DNA of 64,000 bases, from the NCBI GenBank assembly GCA_963841045.1, contig CAWJBD010000007.1, positions 186,001 through 250,000 on the forward strand, read 5' to 3'. This document shows positions 1 to 8,344 of this stretch, one piece after another. The translations under genes and the position numbers were made by a program. Positions within the stretch are counted from its first letter, which is position 1. Each line of letters starts with the position of its first letter. Under the pieces are notes generated by a model. The model was not told where the DNA came from and searched no databases. It saw only the letters and a program-made list of their open reading frames with translations. The stretch is from Aalborgiella sp963841045. GTDB taxonomy: Bacteria > Pseudomonadota > Gammaproteobacteria > Burkholderiales > Burkholderiaceae_C.

Positions 1-1546
1 CAGGATTCGCAATGGTGCAAAGTCGCGCCGTATTGGGTTTAGAGGCACCATCGGTGACTGTGGAAGTGCATTTGGCCAATGGTTTGCCCAGTTTTACCTT
101 GGTTGGGCTGGCAGAAATTGAAGTGAAAGAAGCACGAGAACGCGTGCGCTCAGCTTTGCAAAATTCGGGGCTCGAATTCCCAACTAACAAACGCATCACG
201 GTTAATTTAGCCCCTGCAGATTTGCCAAAAGATTCAGGCCGCTTTGATTTGCCTATTGCGCTGGGCATATTGGCTGCCAGTGGACAAATTGATGCTGAAA
301 AATTGGCAGATTTCGAATTTGCGGGTGAATTGTCACTTGGCGGCGAATTACGACCCGTTCGTGGTGCGCTGGCCATGAGTTTGGCTCTCAGCAAAATGGA
401 CATTCGCCCCAAAATGGTGCTTCCGGAATCCAGTGCATCTGAGGCTGCATTGGTCCCCGAGTCAATAGTCTACCGTGCCAAGCATTTATTGGATGTGGTG
501 GGGCAGTTCGTGGCCGAACCAGCGCTCGATGCAAACGATGGTTGGTGCCAGGTACACGCGCAAACAATGAAAACCGACAAAACATTGTCAAAGTACTTGG
601 ATTTTGGTGATGTCAAAGGACAAGCTGGCGCCAAACGGGCACTGGAAATTGCAGCCGCAGGCGGGCACAGCGCCCTGCTGGTAGGTCCACCAGGATCTGG
701 AAAATCCATGCTGGCACAGCGTTTTGCTGGCTTGTTGCCGCCTATGAGTACCAACGAGGCTTTGGAAAGTGCCGCAATCGCATCTTTAGCTGGGCGGTTC
801 TTGATTGAAGGCTGGGCACATCGTCCCACACGCAGTCCGCACCACTCAGCCAGTGCAGTTGCACTGGTGGGTGGTGGGTCGCCACCAAGGCCAGGTGAAA
901 TATCCCTGGCTCACAACGGTGTGCTGTTTCTTAGATGAACTTGCCAGAGTTACCTAGAGCCGCATTAGAAGCTTTGCGTGAACCGTTGGAGACTGGGCAA
1001 ATCACCATTTCACGAGCTGCGCGGCGTGCCGACTTTCCGGCACGTTTCCAACTCGTCGCGGCGATGAACCCTTGCCCTTGCGGTTATTTAGGCGCAGTTA
1101 TAGGCAGTACACCCAGATCATGCCGTTGCACACCCGACCAAGTGTCGCGCTATCAGGGCAAACTCAGCGGCCCTTTATTAGACAGGATTGATTTGCATAT
1201 TGACGTCCCAACTTTGCCTGCTGAAGAGTTACTCAATGCGCCAGCAGGTGAGGCTACTGCCCATATTCGCAGCCGCTGCATGGCCGCACGCGAACGCAGT
1301 TTGGCGCGGCAGCGCAAATCGAATCATGCCTTGCAAGGGCAAGAGATTGATGAATTTGTCATGTTGGATGAAGCTGCCAGCAAATTTTTGAATGTGGCCG
1401 CAGCGCGATTGGGCTGGTCAGCGCGTGCGACGCACCGTACGTTGAAAGTAGCCAGAACCATCGCTGATTTGGCTGGGTCAATTCACACGCAAGTGACACA
1501 TGTGGCAGAGGCCATGCAATACCGCAGAGCTTTGCGAGCTCATTAA
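1..1546 (+). CDS. comM: ComM/YifB-family Mg-chelatase-like AAA+ ATPase, 5' end outside window, frame broken
   Basis: Homologues of this AAA+ ATPase act in natural transformation as a hexameric branch-migration helicase. The reading frame is open to the left edge, so the start lies upstream; codons read GFAMVQSR, where family members start a few residues earlier. The N-terminal ChlI-like domain (VEVHLANGLPSFTLVGLA) is followed by Walker A GPPGSGKS about 225 codons in, the HHSASAVALVGGGSPP signature, and MNPCPCG of the zinc-like loop in the second part. The frame breaks at about 930-943: the family sequence VLFLDELPEL is recovered if one T is removed in each of two places (CTTAG and ACTTGCC). 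Together the two parts give about 510 residues, the usual length. The stop TAA at 1544-1546 overlaps the stop of the converging gene. Identity is very secure; whether the frameshift is real is not. Confidence 0.93.
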
Positions 1547-2095
1547 GCCAGTATCACAACTGGTGTTGGCCAATTCGTTTTGGCGAGATTCGCCTTCGGC
1601 CAATGGATGGTATTGCACCAATAAAGCAGAAATTTCTTCCAAGGATTGCGTTAAACCGTCTTCAAAACGTTTCTCGTGCAAAGCAGAACCTAAGCGTTTA
1701 ACAATGCTTTGCCACTCTTCATGCGACACGTGTTGATTCAAACCACGGTCAGCGACCAATTCAATGTCATGTTCTGCCAACAGCAAGTAGATCAGCACAC
1801 CGTTGTTGTTTTCAGTATCCCAAATGCGCAATTTGCCAAACATCATCAGTGCGCGTTCACGCATGATGGCACGCATGGATTTTTTATGCCATACATGCCG
1901 CCACAGATAACTGAAAGGAAGTCCAGCTTCAACGCAAATGCGCACTTCACCGCTGTGTCGCTGTTCGCTGGCAGTGATGCGCTGCATCAGGCGTTTGGCC
2001 AAGTCACTGGGCATAGCTTGTCGGCAATCGGATGCATCCATCCAACGATGACGCACCAGCGAAGCAAAGCGTTTAAAGAAGTTGGGATGTGCCAT
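1543..2095 (-). CDS. TPM-domain protein, second of the pair, C-terminal frame break
   Basis: A TPM (TLP18.3/Psb32/MOLO-1) domain protein without signal peptide, of unknown exact function. It is the third gene of a lemA, TPM, TPM operon and starts only 5 bp after the preceding stop. The core reads SGEVRICVE, MFGKLRIWDTENNNGVLIYLLLAEHDIELVADRGL, which are the conserved TPM strands. As given, the frame runs to 1478 with an unlikely tail. Removing one base near 1565-1572 restores the usual ending NELPTPVVILA and a TAA at 1543-1545, exactly overlapping the comM stop. I therefore annotate the shorter, frame-corrected gene; this correction is inference from family endings. Confidence 0.82.
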
Positions 2096-2100
2096 TTTTG

Positions 2101-3036
2101 TTACCAGTCGCCCGAAGCGCCTCCACCACCGAAATCACCACCACCACCCGAACTCCAGCCACCACCGCCGCCGCCAAATCCACCGCCGCCAAAACCGCCA
2201 CCACCGAAGCCACCCCCGAACCCGCCGTTGCGTCCACTGCGACCAGAGTTCATCATGGTAGAAGCACCAGAGAACAAAGCAAACAGCAATGCCATGAAGC
2301 CAGCAACCCCAGCAATCACCAAACTGGTCGTGACAACAAAAGCCAAAGTACCCACGGCACCGCCGGTGACCAATGAGCCTAATTTTTTGCCAAAAATACC
2401 TTTTGCAATCGCGCTGCCAATCGGCAATGCAAACAGCAAAAAGATGGCCATGTTCATCCAGCCAATGTCCTCACCTAAACTTAAACTGCCATCGTTGACA
2501 GTCACCTCAGGTAATGCTTCACCTTTGACAAGGGCTGCAATTTTGTCCACACCTGCAGACAAACCACCAGCGTAATCACCGGTTTTGAATTTGGGTGTAA
2601 TGGCTTCTGAAATAATGCGTTTGGCGGCTAAATCAGGAATAGCACCTTCCAATGTTTTGGCGACTTCGATGCGAACTTTGCGGTCTTCTTTCGCCACAAT
2701 CAGTAGCACCCCATCGCCCACATTTTTGCGACCAATTTTCCAGGCATTGCCCACGCGGTTGGCATAGCTGCTGATGTCCTCGGGTTGAACCGTGGGCACC
2801 ATCAGCACCACCACCTGTGAGCCCTTGGCTGTTTCCAGCGCGCTGAGCTTGGCTTCCAGAACGGCTTTGTCGGTCGGGTTTAAAGTGCCGGTGTTGTCAA
2901 CCACATGCCCCGTGAGGGCGGGTATGGGCAACACATCTTGCGCATGTGCGAAGGGCAGCAGCGATGGCAGTAGTGTACATACCGCCAGCCAAAGCCCAAT
3001 CCAGCCCTTTGCAGCCAGTTGGAAGAAACGTTTCAT
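2101..3036 (-). CDS. TPM-domain exported protein with glycine-rich tail (YgcG-like)
   Basis: About 311 residues. A signal peptide (MKRFFQLAAKGWIGLWLAV...FAHA) precedes a periplasmic TPM domain (LTGHVVDNTGTL, SQVVVLMVPTVQPEDISSYANRV, DGVLLIVAKEDRKVRIEV), then two or three hydrophobic segments, and a C-terminal GGGFGGGGFGG-type glycine-rich tail ending in GASGDW. This order is typical of YgcG-family membrane proteins found next to LemA. Their function is not established; phosphatase activity is reported only for the plant relative. I chose the ATG at 3036 rather than the TTG two codons upstream. It sits between lemA (upstream) and the second TPM gene (5 bp downstream), so the three are probably cotranscribed. 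Confidence 0.88.
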   Translation of the reverse strand: MKRFFQLAAKGWIGLWLAVCTLLPSLLPFAHAQDVLPIPALTGHVVDNTGTLNPTDKAVLEAKLSALETAKGSQVVVLMVPTVQPEDISSYANRVGNAWKIGRKNVGDGVLLIVAKEDRKVRIEVAKTLEGAIPDLAAKRIISEAITPKFKTGDYAGGLSAGVDKIAALVKGEALPEVTVNDGSLSLGEDIGWMNMAIFLLFALPIGSAIAKGIFGKKLGSLVTGGAVGTLAFVVTTSLVIAGVAGFMALLFALFSGASTMMNSGRSGRNGGFGGGFGGGGFGGGGFGGGGGGWSSGGGGDFGGGGASGDW

Positions 3037-3072
3037 GCGCAAATGATCAGCCTATCGCCAATGCAGGCTGAA

Positions 3073-3672
3073 TTAAGGCTTTTTGTTGAAATCAACTGCA
3101 GGTGGTTTGGAGATAGCCGCTTCGTTCTCGACGGTAAAGCCCTCTTTGGTTTTGTAGCCAAACAACATGGCAGTTAAGTTGGTTGGGAAACTGCGAGTCA
3201 GCACGTTGTATTCTTGAATGGTTTTGATGTAGCGGTTGCGTGCCACGGTGATGCGGTTTTCTGTGCCTTCCAATTGCACGCGCAAATCGCTAAAACCTTG
3301 GTTGGCTTTCAAGTTAGGATAGGCTTCGCTGACAGCCATCAAACGGCTCAACGCGCTGCCCAATTCACCTTGAGCGGCTTGGAATTTCTTCATCGCTGCT
3401 GGGTCATTCAACATTTCAGGGGTGACTTGAATGGCGGTTGCTTTAGATCGCGCTTCAATCACCTTGGTCAATGTTTCTTGCTCAAAATTAGCTTCACCTT
3501 TAACGGTGGAGACAATGTTGGGTATTAAATCTGCACGGCGTTGGTATTGGTTCAAAACTTCTTTCCAAGCGGCATTGGATGTTTCGTCAAGGCTTTGGAA
3601 CTGGTTGTAACCGCAACCAGTTAAGGCAAAAGCAGTAACGATAGATGACAAAATAAGTAGCCAGCGTTTCAT
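3073..3672 (-). CDS. lemA: LemA family protein
   Basis: A 199-residue LemA-family protein with an N-terminal hydrophobic anchor ending in a lipobox-like FALTGCGYNQ, followed by the family signature QSLDETSNAAWKEVLNQYQRRADLIPNIVSTVKGEANFEQETL and a long helical body. An ATG two codons earlier (3678) directly abuts the AAAGGA ribosome-binding site, so the second ATG, 6 bases from it, is the better start. It is first gene of the lemA-TPM-TPM operon; 3679-3825 is the AT-rich leader shared with the divergent gene to the right. The biochemical function of LemA proteins is unknown; association with TPM proteins is a recurring genomic pattern. Confidence 0.92.
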   Translation of the reverse strand: MKRWLLILSSIVTAFALTGCGYNQFQSLDETSNAAWKEVLNQYQRRADLIPNIVSTVKGEANFEQETLTKVIEARSKATAIQVTPEMLNDPAAMKKFQAAQGELGSALSRLMAVSEAYPNLKANQGFSDLRVQLEGTENRITVARNRYIKTIQEYNVLTRSFPTNLTAMLFGYKTKEGFTVENEAAISKPPAVDFNKKP

Positions 3673-3825
3673 AATCATTCCTTTAAGCAGTTCATTAATG
3701 TGGAGGAAAAAAGCAATTCGATTGCACAGAGGGCATTACATTAACACAAATTAAATCAAAACTAAACTTGGCAAAAACAATCCGCCTCATAAGCTGGAAT
3801 AATGGGCATAAACAGACGCTGAAAC

Positions 3826-4374
3826 ATGGATGATATTGTCAAACAAGCCATGGCCAAATGGCCTAACGTACCGCACTGCTATGGGTGGTTGGGTTTGGAC
3901 GCGCGTGGCAATTGGTACATGCGAGACGACAAGGTGCAAGCACAAGGCACATTTGCAAAAGCCAAGGGCTCGCTTTTAAAGCATGACAAGCTCATTGCTT
4001 TCATCAATCGCAACTATTTAACCGATGACAACAAACAAAGTCCAGCAGCAGGTCAATGGTATTTTCAAAACGGACCGCAGCGGGTTTATGTAGAACTAGA
4101 GGCCACACCGTTTATTTGGCGTGTTCAGGCTGATTTTTCGGTTGTGGCACACAACGATGCTGCTGCCAGAATACAGCGCTGTGTGATAGATGAACATGGA
4201 CGCTTGTATTTGGACACTGACATCGGTTTTGGCTTGGTTCATACTGCAGACATGCTGTTGGCGGCCGATGCTGTGGAGCAAGGCTTGTGGGTGCCAAAAG
4301 AAATGTTGACCCATGATTTGCCTAGCCGTTTTGGCTATGTGCGCAGTCCAAAGGCTGTGCAAAAAAGTGCTTAA
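3826..4374 (+). CDS. Conserved small protein, DUF2946-like
   Basis: A 182-residue soluble protein starting MDDIVKQAMAKWPNVPHCYGWLGLDARGNWYMRDD, with no signal peptide or membrane segment. I recall close relatives in many Burkholderiales, annotated only as a domain of unknown function (DUF2946, name from memory and not certain). The middle (GQWYFQNGPQRVYVELEATPFIWRV) is rich in beta-strand-forming residues and Trp/Tyr. It sits divergently from lemA and is convergent with the cytochrome c gene, separated from it by a repeat copy and a bidirectional terminator. No function is proposed. Confidence 0.75.
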   Translation: MDDIVKQAMAKWPNVPHCYGWLGLDARGNWYMRDDKVQAQGTFAKAKGSLLKHDKLIAFINRNYLTDDNKQSPAAGQWYFQNGPQRVYVELEATPFIWRVQADFSVVAHNDAAARIQRCVIDEHGRLYLDTDIGFGLVHTADMLLAADAVEQGLWVPKEMLTHDLPSRFGYVRSPKAVQKSA

Positions 4375-4381
4375 ATACATC

Positions 4382-4448
4382 ATATTGCTATATATTTAAT
4401 AGCATGCTAGGCAATAAATACGCCGGCTACAGGCCAAAAAACCATATA
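4382..4448 (+). repeat. Palindromic dispersed repeat, copy A
   Basis: About 67 bp. It shares with six other places in the window the blocks GCTATATATTTAATAGC (itself an imperfect palindrome), CTAGGCAATMAATACGCCGGCTA and GGCCAAAAA. The ends ATATTGCT and CCATAT are near-inverted. This copy is intergenic, directly before the terminator hairpin. Confidence 0.85.
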
Positions 4449-4484
4449 AAAAGCCGAGGCGCAGGTAGCGGCTCGGCTTTTTTT
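4448..4484. terminator. Bidirectional rho-independent terminator
   Basis: Stem AAAAAGCCGAG (4448-4458) pairs with CTCGGCTTTTT (from 4472), with a GC-rich loop and a T run to 4484 on the plus side and T's on the minus side. It lies between two converging genes and can serve both. Confidence 0.85.
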
Positions 4485-4504
4485 CCTTGTGGGCAAGGTT
4501 TGTT

Positions 4505-5074
4505 TTACTTGGCAGGTGCTGGAGCTGGTGCTGCAGGTGCAGTAGCTGCGCCTGCAGCAGGCGTTGCTGCCGCTGGGGCGGGTGCAGCAGGCTCGGCGAA
4601 TTTGCCACCACCTGCGTTGGCCATGTACACCACGGCGCGGCCAATTTCCAAATCATTGAACTCGCCACCACCTTGTGGGCCCATTGCGCCTTTGCCTTTG
4701 AGCGATGAGTTCAACAGTGCGGCATAACCCGCACCCAAACGTGGAGCCCAAGCGCCTGCGTCACCAAACTTAGGTGCACCAGCCACGCCCGCTGTGTGGC
4801 AAGCTGTACATTGCGCTTTGAACACTTCTTCACCCGAACGCAAAGGGCGGTTGGCATCGCCCATGGCAACCGTACCAACTTTTTGAATGCGCGCAGCCAC
4901 TGCTTTAGCGCGGTCGTCTTCGTTGATACGCTGAGGCGCAGGGCCTGGAACAAAATAATAGATTAAGCCAATCAGCAACAACAAAGGTACCAGCAGGGCA
5001 GAAAGGTTAAAACCCTTGCGTGGATGTGCGCCGTGGCTGGTTTGTGCGTGATTGTCAGTGTGTGGATTGCTCAT
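4505..5074 (-). CDS. Membrane-anchored class I c-type cytochrome (cytochrome c5 family)
   Basis: A 189-residue electron carrier: short cytoplasmic N-terminus, one membrane anchor at about residues 24-42 (LSALLVPLLLLIGLIYYFV), a heme-c site CTACH (Cys89, Cys92, His93) and a likely axial methionine in VYMANAGGG. The C-terminus is a 35-residue Ala/Pro low-complexity tail. It most resembles the cytochrome c5-like proteins of Burkholderiales that feed terminal oxidases from the periplasmic face; the redox partner cannot be told from the sequence. Monocistronic, ending at the shared terminator. Confidence 0.9.
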   Translation of the reverse strand: MSNPHTDNHAQTSHGAHPRKGFNLSALLVPLLLLIGLIYYFVPGPAPQRINEDDRAKAVAARIQKVGTVAMGDANRPLRSGEEVFKAQCTACHTAGVAGAPKFGDAGAWAPRLGAGYAALLNSSLKGKGAMGPQGGGEFNDLEIGRAVVYMANAGGGKFAEPAAPAPAAATPAAGAATAPAAPAPAPAK

Positions 5075-5186
5075 GGTCGTCTCTGAATGGTTTTGAAAAA
5101 AGAGAATCCGTGATTATAAGGGCGACGCTATCGCTACCAAAGCTTTGGCGCAGACAAAGACCTACAATACTGCTTTTGTAGGATGG

Positions 5187-5262
5187 GCGGCTGTAGCTCA
5201 GTGGATAGAGTATTGGCCTCCGAAGCCAAGGGTCGTGGGTTCGATCCCCGCCAGCCGCACCA
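5187..5262 (+). tRNA. tRNA-Arg (anticodon CCG)
   Basis: A 76-base cloverleaf with acceptor stem GCGGCTG/CAGCCGC, D arm GCTC...GAG, anticodon stem TTGGC/GCCAA around loop CTCCGAA (anticodon CCG), T arm GTGGG-TTCGATC-CCCGC, discriminator A and encoded CCA. Its 3' 20 bases are the attachment site of the adjacent integrated element. Confidence 0.96.
5243..5262 (+). other. attL: left direct repeat within tRNA-Arg 3' end
   Basis: GATCCCCGCCAGCCGCACCA, identical over 20 bases to 25379-25398. The tRNA remains complete on this side, as expected when the element brings a copy of the tRNA end with it. Confidence 0.92.
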
Positions 5263-5387
5263 ATTGATTTATTTTTAATGTTTCATTAAGACTGATTTTC
5301 CTTGTTTCATAAGAGAATATTCAGTAATTGTTGTCTCATGTTGTTCTATTGAGTACAATAAGATACCATCAAAAAGGCGGTATATCT

Positions 5388-5423
5388 GACGGTATATGGC
5401 GGCAGCCAAAATCAGATACCGTC
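5388..5423. promoter_or_regulatory. Candidate integrase arm-type sites, left end
   Basis: GACGGTAT at 5388-5395 and its inverted form ATACCGTC at 5416-5423, with a one-mismatch copy ATACCATC at 5363-5370. The same octamer recurs near the right end (25303-25322). The position, just before the integrase start, suggests integrase or excisionase binding and autoregulation; this is inference. Confidence 0.45.
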
Positions 5424-5440
5424 AAAAAAATGATGCAACC

Positions 5441-6637
5441 ATGACACTTAAAGACAGCTTCGTTCGGCAAGTCAAATGTTCCAATGTCGATATTGGGAAT
5501 AAATATGCTGATGGCGGCGGTATGTACTTACTGGTCAAGCCAAGTGGCAAATACTGGCGCATGGACTACCGGTTTGCCGGCAAGCGTAAAACGCTTGCAT
5601 TGGGTATCTATCCAGATGTTTCGTTAGCTAAAGCCCGGTTGCGTCGCGAGAAAGCACGTGAGCTATTGGCTGATGACATAGACCCAAGTGTTGCTAAGAG
5701 AAAAGAGCGTCAAGCAAAATCGGATTCTGCGTTAAATACATTCGAAGCCATAGCACGAGTATGGTTGATTAAAACAGCAGCAAAGCGAGCCATGGTGACA
5801 CAGGCACGTATCACCACGCTTTTAGAAAAAGATGTATTTCCCTTCATAGGCAAAATGGTTATATCTGAAATTGAACCACGCGATGTTTTGGAAAAGTCGA
5901 TACGCAAAATCGAAGCACGTGGCTCTATTGATACCGCGCACAGGGCAAAACAAATGTGTGGCCAGATCTTTCGCTTTGCTGTAGCGACGGGAATGGCTGA
6001 ACGTGATGTGACTGCAGATTTACGTGGGGCTATCGCCACCATTCCTGAATCTCACTTTTCAGCTATTGTTGAACCACAAAAAGCAAAAGAATTGATGCGA
6101 TCTATATTTGGCTATGAGGGTCATCCGTATACGGTTGCGGCACTGAAGTTAAGCCCTTTGGTTTTTGTCAGGCCTGGTGAGTTGAGATCTGCAGAGTGGG
6201 TTGAAATAGATTTGAAAGAAGGTCAGTGGCGAATACCTGCCAGCAAAATGAAAATGCGGGTAGATCACATAGTTCCACTATCTAAACAGGCGATAGAGAT
6301 TTTGCGTGGCGTTCATAAGTTGAGTGGCCATGGCCGGTTTGTGTTTCCTAGCCTGCGCACAGGGGAGCGATGCATGAGCGAAAACACAGTTAATGCCGCC
6401 TTACGAGGCATGGGCTATGCAAAAGACGTACACACCGCCCACGGTTTCCGTGCAATGGCTCGCACAATCATGGATGAAGTTATGGGTGAACGTGTGGACT
6501 TGATTGAGCATCAATTGGCACACGCAGTGAAAGATCCCAATGGGCGCGCTTATAACCGCACTGCACATTTGCCAGCGCGAAAAGAGATGATGCAGCGCTG
6601 GGCGAACTACCTTGATAAGCTGCGAATTGATGACTAA
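5441..6637 (+). CDS. int: P4-type tyrosine recombinase (integrase)
   Basis: Site-specific recombinase that would insert and excise the surrounding element at tRNA-Arg. It is 398 residues from ATG 5441 (MTLKDSFVRQVKCS), which matches the usual family start; an upstream ATG at 5396 would add 15 residues unlike the family. The N-terminal arm-binding domain (DGGGMYLLVKPSGKYWRMDYRFAGKRKTLALGIYPDVSLAKAR, DUF4102-like) is followed by the SAM-like core-binding domain and the catalytic domain with Arg244 (VRPGELR), His334/Arg337 (HGFR), His361 and nucleophile Tyr371 (LAHAVKDPNGRAYNR). All catalytic residues are present. It lies 180 bp from the tRNA it targets, as usual for this family. Confidence 0.95.
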   Translation: MTLKDSFVRQVKCSNVDIGNKYADGGGMYLLVKPSGKYWRMDYRFAGKRKTLALGIYPDVSLAKARLRREKARELLADDIDPSVAKRKERQAKSDSALNTFEAIARVWLIKTAAKRAMVTQARITTLLEKDVFPFIGKMVISEIEPRDVLEKSIRKIEARGSIDTAHRAKQMCGQIFRFAVATGMAERDVTADLRGAIATIPESHFSAIVEPQKAKELMRSIFGYEGHPYTVAALKLSPLVFVRPGELRSAEWVEIDLKEGQWRIPASKMKMRVDHIVPLSKQAIEILRGVHKLSGHGRFVFPSLRTGERCMSENTVNAALRGMGYAKDVHTAHGFRAMARTIMDEVMGERVDLIEHQLAHAVKDPNGRAYNRTAHLPARKEMMQRWANYLDKLRIDD

Positions 6638-7143
6638 GTTGCCTGAAAGTGGCTCTTTGCATACATAAATTAAATTGCCGTCGTAACCGTTTTCGTAAAA
6701 ACGCGTTTACGAAGGCTTACCACGAGCAACGCCACCATGGGTACATCGGTGGCATTGTGGAGGCGGTCGTAGTTGTGCGGCTTTCAGACCGCACCCACGC
6801 TGGGCGCGCGGGCGAGCAACAACTAACAGCTAGGGCTGCTCCCACCTTTGCGTACATGCTGTACGCAGCGCCCGTCTTTGCGCCTCACGGCGGCGACCCC
6901 CAGCTTTGCTGGCTGCGCAACGTATTGTCTAACGACAAACATTGACTTGGTCGCGCTACCGCACGACTCGGTCTGGACGACCGACCAAAAAGCCGGGGGT
7001 CGCCGCCCTTCGGGCTACGACGGGCGGGGCGTTGCCCCCACCACTCACCGGTGCTGGGGCACCTGAAAACGTTGGGACGTTTTCTGAATGGCGGCTCCCC
7101 CAGCTGCGGGGCGGGTGCCGTTGGCGGCACGCTCGCACGCAGC
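6638..7143. other. GC-rich, hairpin-dense non-coding region (candidate oriT or structured RNA)
   Basis: A ~500-bp stretch clearly richer in G and C than both neighbours, with many perfect short stems: TTCGTAAA/TTTACGAA (6693-6700/6707-6714), GCCACC/GGTGGC (6731-6736/6748-6753), GTGCGG/CCGCAC (6775-6780/6789-6794), GCGTAC/GTACGC (6850-6855/6861-6866), GAAAACGT/ACGTTTTC (7065-7072/7077-7084) and GTGCC/GGCAC near 7117-7130. Overlapping open frames occur on both strands, as expected from high GC, but none looks like a protein. Its place between integrase and mobilization genes fits an origin of transfer, a replication origin or a large structured RNA; I cannot decide between them. Confidence 0.6.
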
Positions 7144-8295
7144 TTATTTGATTCGCATAGGGAGTGCAATTTGCGGCGACGTTAAGTACCAAGGGTAAAT
7201 GCCAAAGGCATTTGCATTAAGTAGTTTGACACCGTTTCGAACACCCAGGGTAATTGACTCAATATGTGGTGACGGATCGTTTGGAACAGCGGATTTGCCT
7301 AAGGTATGCAAAATTTGACTTAACATGTTTACTATACTTTTAGCCGCTAATTGATGGCGAACTAGATCGCCTGAAATTAGATCCGGAGTAGTTTTAACTA
7401 TTTTTCTGATAAGTCCATGACATTTTTTGTCGAGGATGGCGTTCCTTGCAAACGTCAGTTCGTACGATGGAGCGAATAAAGCGTTCAGTTTTTTATTGAT
7501 ACCTTTGCGTTTCATAACAAACAGCAACGTCAAAAAACTATTTCGCCAACGACGCCCAAGGCGTGCAGCGCTATTCCCAGACAATTTTTCAGAATGATCG
7601 TAGCAATACTCCAAGCTACCGCGATGCTTTGAGGAATACTGCCCTCCTTCTTTCAATTTTATTTTGACTTTTGGCTCAGACTCTAAAACTAATAACCGAT
7701 CTCGCTCCTCTGCCGCCAAAGTAGGTAGCCCACATGCGGTGCACAAGTTTTGATTTTTTAGCGATTTGTAAATGCTATCCAAATAGAGTGGCACAGGAGT
7801 TTTATTTTTAGTAGTACGTGCTCCCAATGCAAAACCACGTCCAATTGTTGGCGTGAAATCATGCTTTGAAACCCTTTTGGGGGGGTCGAATTTTGCGACT
7901 GCGATGTGCCGTGATGCATGTTCACTACAAAAATACAAAAACTCAATCAAGGCATCACAAGTATGTGAAAAATCATTTGCACACATCCAATCATCACCGT
8001 GTCCTTGTCGAGCTAACTCTTGAAGTAAAGAAATGGCGTCTTCTATAGGTGCATTGAATAAATTTGAAAAAGTCCATGTGGAATCGTACCCATTTCTGAG
8101 TAGCCATTCGCTGACAGCCGGATCAAGCTTTTCTCTAATGGGAGCAAGTAGAGAATGACGTCGGGATTTTATTGTGTCGCTAGGCGTTGTGTTTTGAATA
8201 ATTTCACACAAAACAATTTTTATCGCCGCATCATAAGGCCAGCCGAATTCTAAAGTGTCCTTGATATGTTCGATGTGTTCATTGTTTTCAATCAT
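7144..8295 (-). CDS. Unrecognised 383-residue protein with Cys/His zinc-knuckle pattern
   Basis: I do not recognise this family. The protein has no signal peptide or clear membrane segment. A Cys-x2-Cys (LCTACGL, about residues 184-187) pairs at some distance with Cys-x2-His (YCYDHSE, about 230-233), a spacing that could form one zinc site; it is flanked by a basic, Arg/Lys-rich region (ARLGRRWRNSFLTLLFVMKRKGINKK), so nucleic-acid binding is possible. The gene is AT-richer than the adjoining hairpin region and diverges from the coupling-protein gene with only 49 bp between the starts, so a shared promoter or control region is likely. The position inside the mobilization module suggests a role in control or processing of transfer, but that is guesswork. 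Confidence 0.7.
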   Translation of the reverse strand: MIENNEHIEHIKDTLEFGWPYDAAIKIVLCEIIQNTTPSDTIKSRRHSLLAPIREKLDPAVSEWLLRNGYDSTWTFSNLFNAPIEDAISLLQELARQGHGDDWMCANDFSHTCDALIEFLYFCSEHASRHIAVAKFDPPKRVSKHDFTPTIGRGFALGARTTKNKTPVPLYLDSIYKSLKNQNLCTACGLPTLAAEERDRLLVLESEPKVKIKLKEGGQYSSKHRGSLEYCYDHSEKLSGNSAARLGRRWRNSFLTLLFVMKRKGINKKLNALFAPSYELTFARNAILDKKCHGLIRKIVKTTPDLISGDLVRHQLAAKSIVNMLSQILHTLGKSAVPNDPSPHIESITLGVRNGVKLLNANAFGIYPWYLTSPQIALPMRIK

Positions 8296-8344
8296 AAAAG
8301 TGTCCGAAATTGTTGCCTAACCTGGTTGCTACTGTAGCAAAACT

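Noticed and set aside
1709..2575. A 288-codon plus-strand frame rich in Pro
   Set aside because: It is the antisense of the glycine-rich tail of the YgcG-like gene; the proline runs are complements of glycine codons.
4404..4727. Plus-strand frame of 107 codons, Ala/Gly-rich
   Set aside because: Antisense to the low-complexity tail of the cytochrome c gene and overlapping the terminator.
7021..7143. Possible CRISPR or tandem repeat because of recurring GGGGC/GCCCC
   Set aside because: No regular spacing and no repeated unit; the signal is due to stems and high GC.
6649..7192. Several overlapping open frames of 60-100 codons on both strands
   Set aside because: They are packed in a GC-rich, hairpin-dense region, lack family resemblance and good starts, and overlap each other; random open frames are the simpler reading.
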